This document shows, piece by piece, positions 61,993 to 64,000 of a DNA stretch of 64,000 nt. A program made the position numbers and the translations under genes. Origin of the DNA: Hyphomicrobium_A sp963812795 (GTDB taxonomy: Bacteria > Pseudomonadota > Alphaproteobacteria > Rhizobiales > Hyphomicrobiaceae). The notes beneath the pieces are model-generated. The model was not told the origin of the DNA. It did not search any database and saw nothing but the letters and a program-made list of their open reading frames with translations. The stretch is from the NCBI GenBank assembly GCA_963812795.1, contig CAWEWG010000014.1, forward strand, positions 62,001 through 126,000, read 5' to 3'. Numbering within the stretch: position 1 is the stretch's first letter; every line of letters begins with the position of its first letter.

Positions 61993-63075
61993 ATGACCGA
62001 TCGGCTCGTGACCAGCGCCAAGCGCGACACCGACGCGACGGAAGCCAGCCTGCGTCCGCAATCGCTCGCCGAGTTCATCGGCCAGGAGCAGGCGCGCGCC
62101 AACCTCGGCATATTCATCAAGGCCGCCCGCGACCGTGGCGAAGCCCTCGACCACGTGCTGTTCGCCGGCCCGCCGGGTCTCGGCAAGACGACGCTGGCGC
62201 AGATCATGGCCAAGGAGCTGGGCGTCGGCTTTCGCGCCACCTCGGGTCCGGTCATCGCCAAGGCCGGCGATCTTGCGGCACTGCTGACCAACCTCGAAGA
62301 TCGGGACGTGCTGTTCATCGACGAGATCCATCGCCTCAGCCCGGCGGTGGAGGAGATCCTCTATCCCGCGCTCGAGGACTACCAGCTTGACCTCATCATC
62401 GGCGAGGGTCCGGCGGCGCGCTCGGTGCGCATCGACCTCGCCAAGTTCACGCTCGTCGGCGCCACGACGCGCCTAGGTCTGCTGACGACGCCGCTGCGCG
62501 ACCGCTTCGGCATTCCCGTGCGCCTCAACTTCTACACCGTCGAGGAATTGGAACGGGTCGTCACGCGTGGCGCGCGCGTGCTCTCGACACCCATCAGTGT
62601 CGACGGCGCCCACGAAATCGCCCGCCGCGCCCGCGGCACGCCGCGCATCGCCGGCCGCCTGTTGCGACGCGTGCGCGATTTTGCCTCCGTTGCCGGCGCG
62701 CCGATCATCGACGCGACGCTGGCCGACAAGGCGCTGTTGGCGCTCGAGGTCGATTCCGAGGGTCTCGACAGCCTCGACCGCCGCTATCTCACCTGCATCG
62801 CCAAGGGCCATGACGGCGGGCCCGTCGGCATCGAGACCATCGCCGCCGCCCTGTCGGAGCCGCGCGACGCCCTGGAAGAGATCGTCGAGCCGTTTCTGTT
62901 GCAGCAGGGCTTCATCAGCCGGACGCCGCGCGGACGCGTCACCACCCTCAAGGCCTACAAGCACCTCGGCCTGTCCGGGCCGCAGAGGTCATCGAGCCCC
63001 CAGGGCGCCCTATTCGACGTGCTGGATGACGATGCGGAGAGTGACGGCGGCGAAGGCGAGGCCGGCACCGCCTGA
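61993..63075 (+). CDS. ruvB: Holliday junction ATP-dependent helicase RuvB
   Basis: 360 residues. The AAA+ motor of branch migration. Motifs: RPQSLAEFIGQEQARANLGI, Walker A GPPGLGKTTLAQIMAKELG, Walker B VLFIDEIHRLSPAVEEILYP, sensor 1 TLVGATTRLGLLTTPLRDRF and the arginine finger, with a C-terminal winged helix (EPFLLQQGFISRTPRGRVTT). The gene is complete. ruvC and ruvA are 4 kb upstream, so the operon is split by four unrelated genes. Confidence 0.96.
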   Translation: MTDRLVTSAKRDTDATEASLRPQSLAEFIGQEQARANLGIFIKAARDRGEALDHVLFAGPPGLGKTTLAQIMAKELGVGFRATSGPVIAKAGDLAALLTNLEDRDVLFIDEIHRLSPAVEEILYPALEDYQLDLIIGEGPAARSVRIDLAKFTLVGATTRLGLLTTPLRDRFGIPVRLNFYTVEELERVVTRGARVLSTPISVDGAHEIARRARGTPRIAGRLLRRVRDFASVAGAPIIDATLADKALLALEVDSEGLDSLDRRYLTCIAKGHDGGPVGIETIAAALSEPRDALEEIVEPFLLQQGFISRTPRGRVTTLKAYKHLGLSGPQRSSSPQGALFDVLDDDAESDGGEGEAGTA

Positions 63076-63182
63076 ACCCCCGTCGCCGGCTGCTATGCCG
63101 CAGGCCGCGTCAACTTCTGGCACATCTTTTGCGTCCAGATGGTGTTCGTCGCGCATCTCCGCAGAGCCGGTCGGCCATCCCC

Positions 63183-64000
63183 GTGATCACCCGTAGACAA
63201 CTGTTCCAGAGCCTCGGCGCCGCCACCGCCGGAGGCGTGGGCCTCGGCGGCATCGCCTTTGCCGAGCCCTTCCGCACCAAGCTCACCCACTACGCGCTGA
63301 CGCCGCCGCGCTGGCCCCAGGGCCTGTCGCTGAAGCTCGCCGTCATCGCCGATCTGCACGCCTGCAATCCGTGGATGGGCGTTGCGCGCATCGACCGGCT
63401 CGTCGCCGAGGCGAACGCGCAGCAGCCCGACGCCGTGTTGCTGCTCGGCGATTACGTCGTCGGGCATAAGCTCGCTCGCTATTCGCAGCCCGTCACCGCC
63501 AAAGAGTGGGCCGGCGCGCTGGCCGGCTTACGGGCGCCGCTGGGTGTGCATGCCGTGCTCGGCAATCACGATTGGTGGGACGACCGCGACGCGCAGCGCC
63601 GCCGCTGCGGACCGACGCGCGCGGGATCGGCGCTGCAGAATGCCGGCATCACGCTGCACGAGAATACCTGCCTGCGCGTCGCCAAGGATGGCGGTGCGGT
63701 TTGGCTCGCCGGTCTCGGCGACCAGTGGGCCTTCCCGCCCACTCGCGGGACGGACTTTGATTCCTACACCGGCGTCGACGATCTCGCCGGCACGCTGGCG
63801 CAGGTGACCGACGACGCGCCCATCGTTCTCATGGCGCACGAGCCCGACATCTTTCCGAGCGTGCCCGAGCGCGTAGCGCTGACGGTCTGCGGGCACACGC
63901 ATGGCGGTCAGGTGCGCTTCTTCGGCTACGCGCCCCACGTCCCCTCGAAGTTCGGCAACCGCTACGTCTACGGCCACATCGTCGAAGGCGGTCGCAACCT
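63183..64000 (+). CDS. Tat-exported metallophosphoesterase (3' end outside window)
   Basis: About 272 residues are visible, and the frame is still open at the window end. The GTG start gives VITRRQLFQSLGAATAGGVG, a twin-arginine signal. Calcineurin-like metal motifs: VIADLHACNPWM, LLLGDYVVG, VLGNHDWWDDRD and, near the end, LMAHEPDIFPSV and VCGHTHGGQVRFFGY. The layout resembles the YkuE/YaeI group, which act on phospholipid or UDP-sugar substrates. The final exit strand is cut off. Confidence 0.85.
   Translation, partial: MITRRQLFQSLGAATAGGVGLGGIAFAEPFRTKLTHYALTPPRWPQGLSLKLAVIADLHACNPWMGVARIDRLVAEANAQQPDAVLLLGDYVVGHKLARYSQPVTAKEWAGALAGLRAPLGVHAVLGNHDWWDDRDAQRRRCGPTRAGSALQNAGITLHENTCLRVAKDGGAVWLAGLGDQWAFPPTRGTDFDSYTGVDDLAGTLAQVTDDAPIVLMAHEPDIFPSVPERVALTVCGHTHGGQVRFFGYAPHVPSKFGNRYVYGHIVEGGRN

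Overview
The window is a high-GC chromosomal segment of an alphaproteobacterium, most probably of the order Hyphomicrobiales (Rhizobiales). The evidence is the combination of gene families: RcdA/DUF1465, DUF1192, DUF992, TIGR02301, a NadQ-type NAD regulator next to nadABC, a family GT21 glucosyltransferase, an alphaproteobacterial-type L31, and the order histone deacetylase-like / xseB / dxs / tlyA / RNA methyltransferase. The genus cannot be fixed from the sequence alone. No tRNA, rRNA, CRISPR array, insertion sequence or prophage was seen.

Layout. 1-6.4 kb: ABC exporter (cut by the window edge), rpmE, rcdA-like gene, DUF1192, quinone oxidoreductase, a secreted protein and a GT21 glucosyltransferase. 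6.5-9.4 kb: two tandem glucosaminidase-domain paralogues. 9.6-13.8 kb: a pteridine-reductase-like SDR and three tandem TorF-type outer-membrane proteins, each with its own terminator. 14-18.3 kb: orphan proteins, RNase T2, cupredoxin and M20 dipeptidase. 18.5-21.3 kb: pyruvate phosphate dikinase. 21.5-26.5 kb: de novo NAD synthesis (nadA-nadB-nadC) and its regulator nadQ, with two palindromic operators at the nadA promoter. 26.6-30.2 kb: HD hydrolase, tag and ygfZ in a translationally overlapping operon, divergent from a dihydroorotase-like gene. 30.2-41.5 kb: envelope proteins (L,D-transpeptidase, LysE exporter), Nudix hydrolase, YedK, a Clp_N/coiled-coil protein, FAD dehydrogenase, Sua5 and an SDR. 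41.5-52.4 kb: histone deacetylase-like, xseB, an AIPR-type defence gene with two orphan genes, dxs, sodB, DUF4399, tlyA, RNA methyltransferase and gapA. 52.6-64 kb: zapA, 6S RNA, 5-formyl-THF cyclo-ligase, YmdB, YebC, ruvC-ruvA, small envelope proteins, S41 protease, TMEM175-like channel, ruvB and a metallophosphoesterase cut by the window end.

Most of the window is housekeeping. The accessory-looking part is 42.8-45.9 kb, where a likely abortive-infection (AIPR) gene, a conserved orphan and a secreted His/Lys-rich mini-protein lie between xseB and dxs. The clearest regulatory circuit is NadQ-nadABC.

A warning for users: about 24 single-base frame changes break otherwise well conserved genes, including the core genes gapA and tlyA. 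Most are net +1, and they cluster at 11.0-13.7 kb and 48.5-52.0 kb. Residual sequencing or assembly indels explain this better than pseudogenes, so those genes are given as full spans with the breaks noted.
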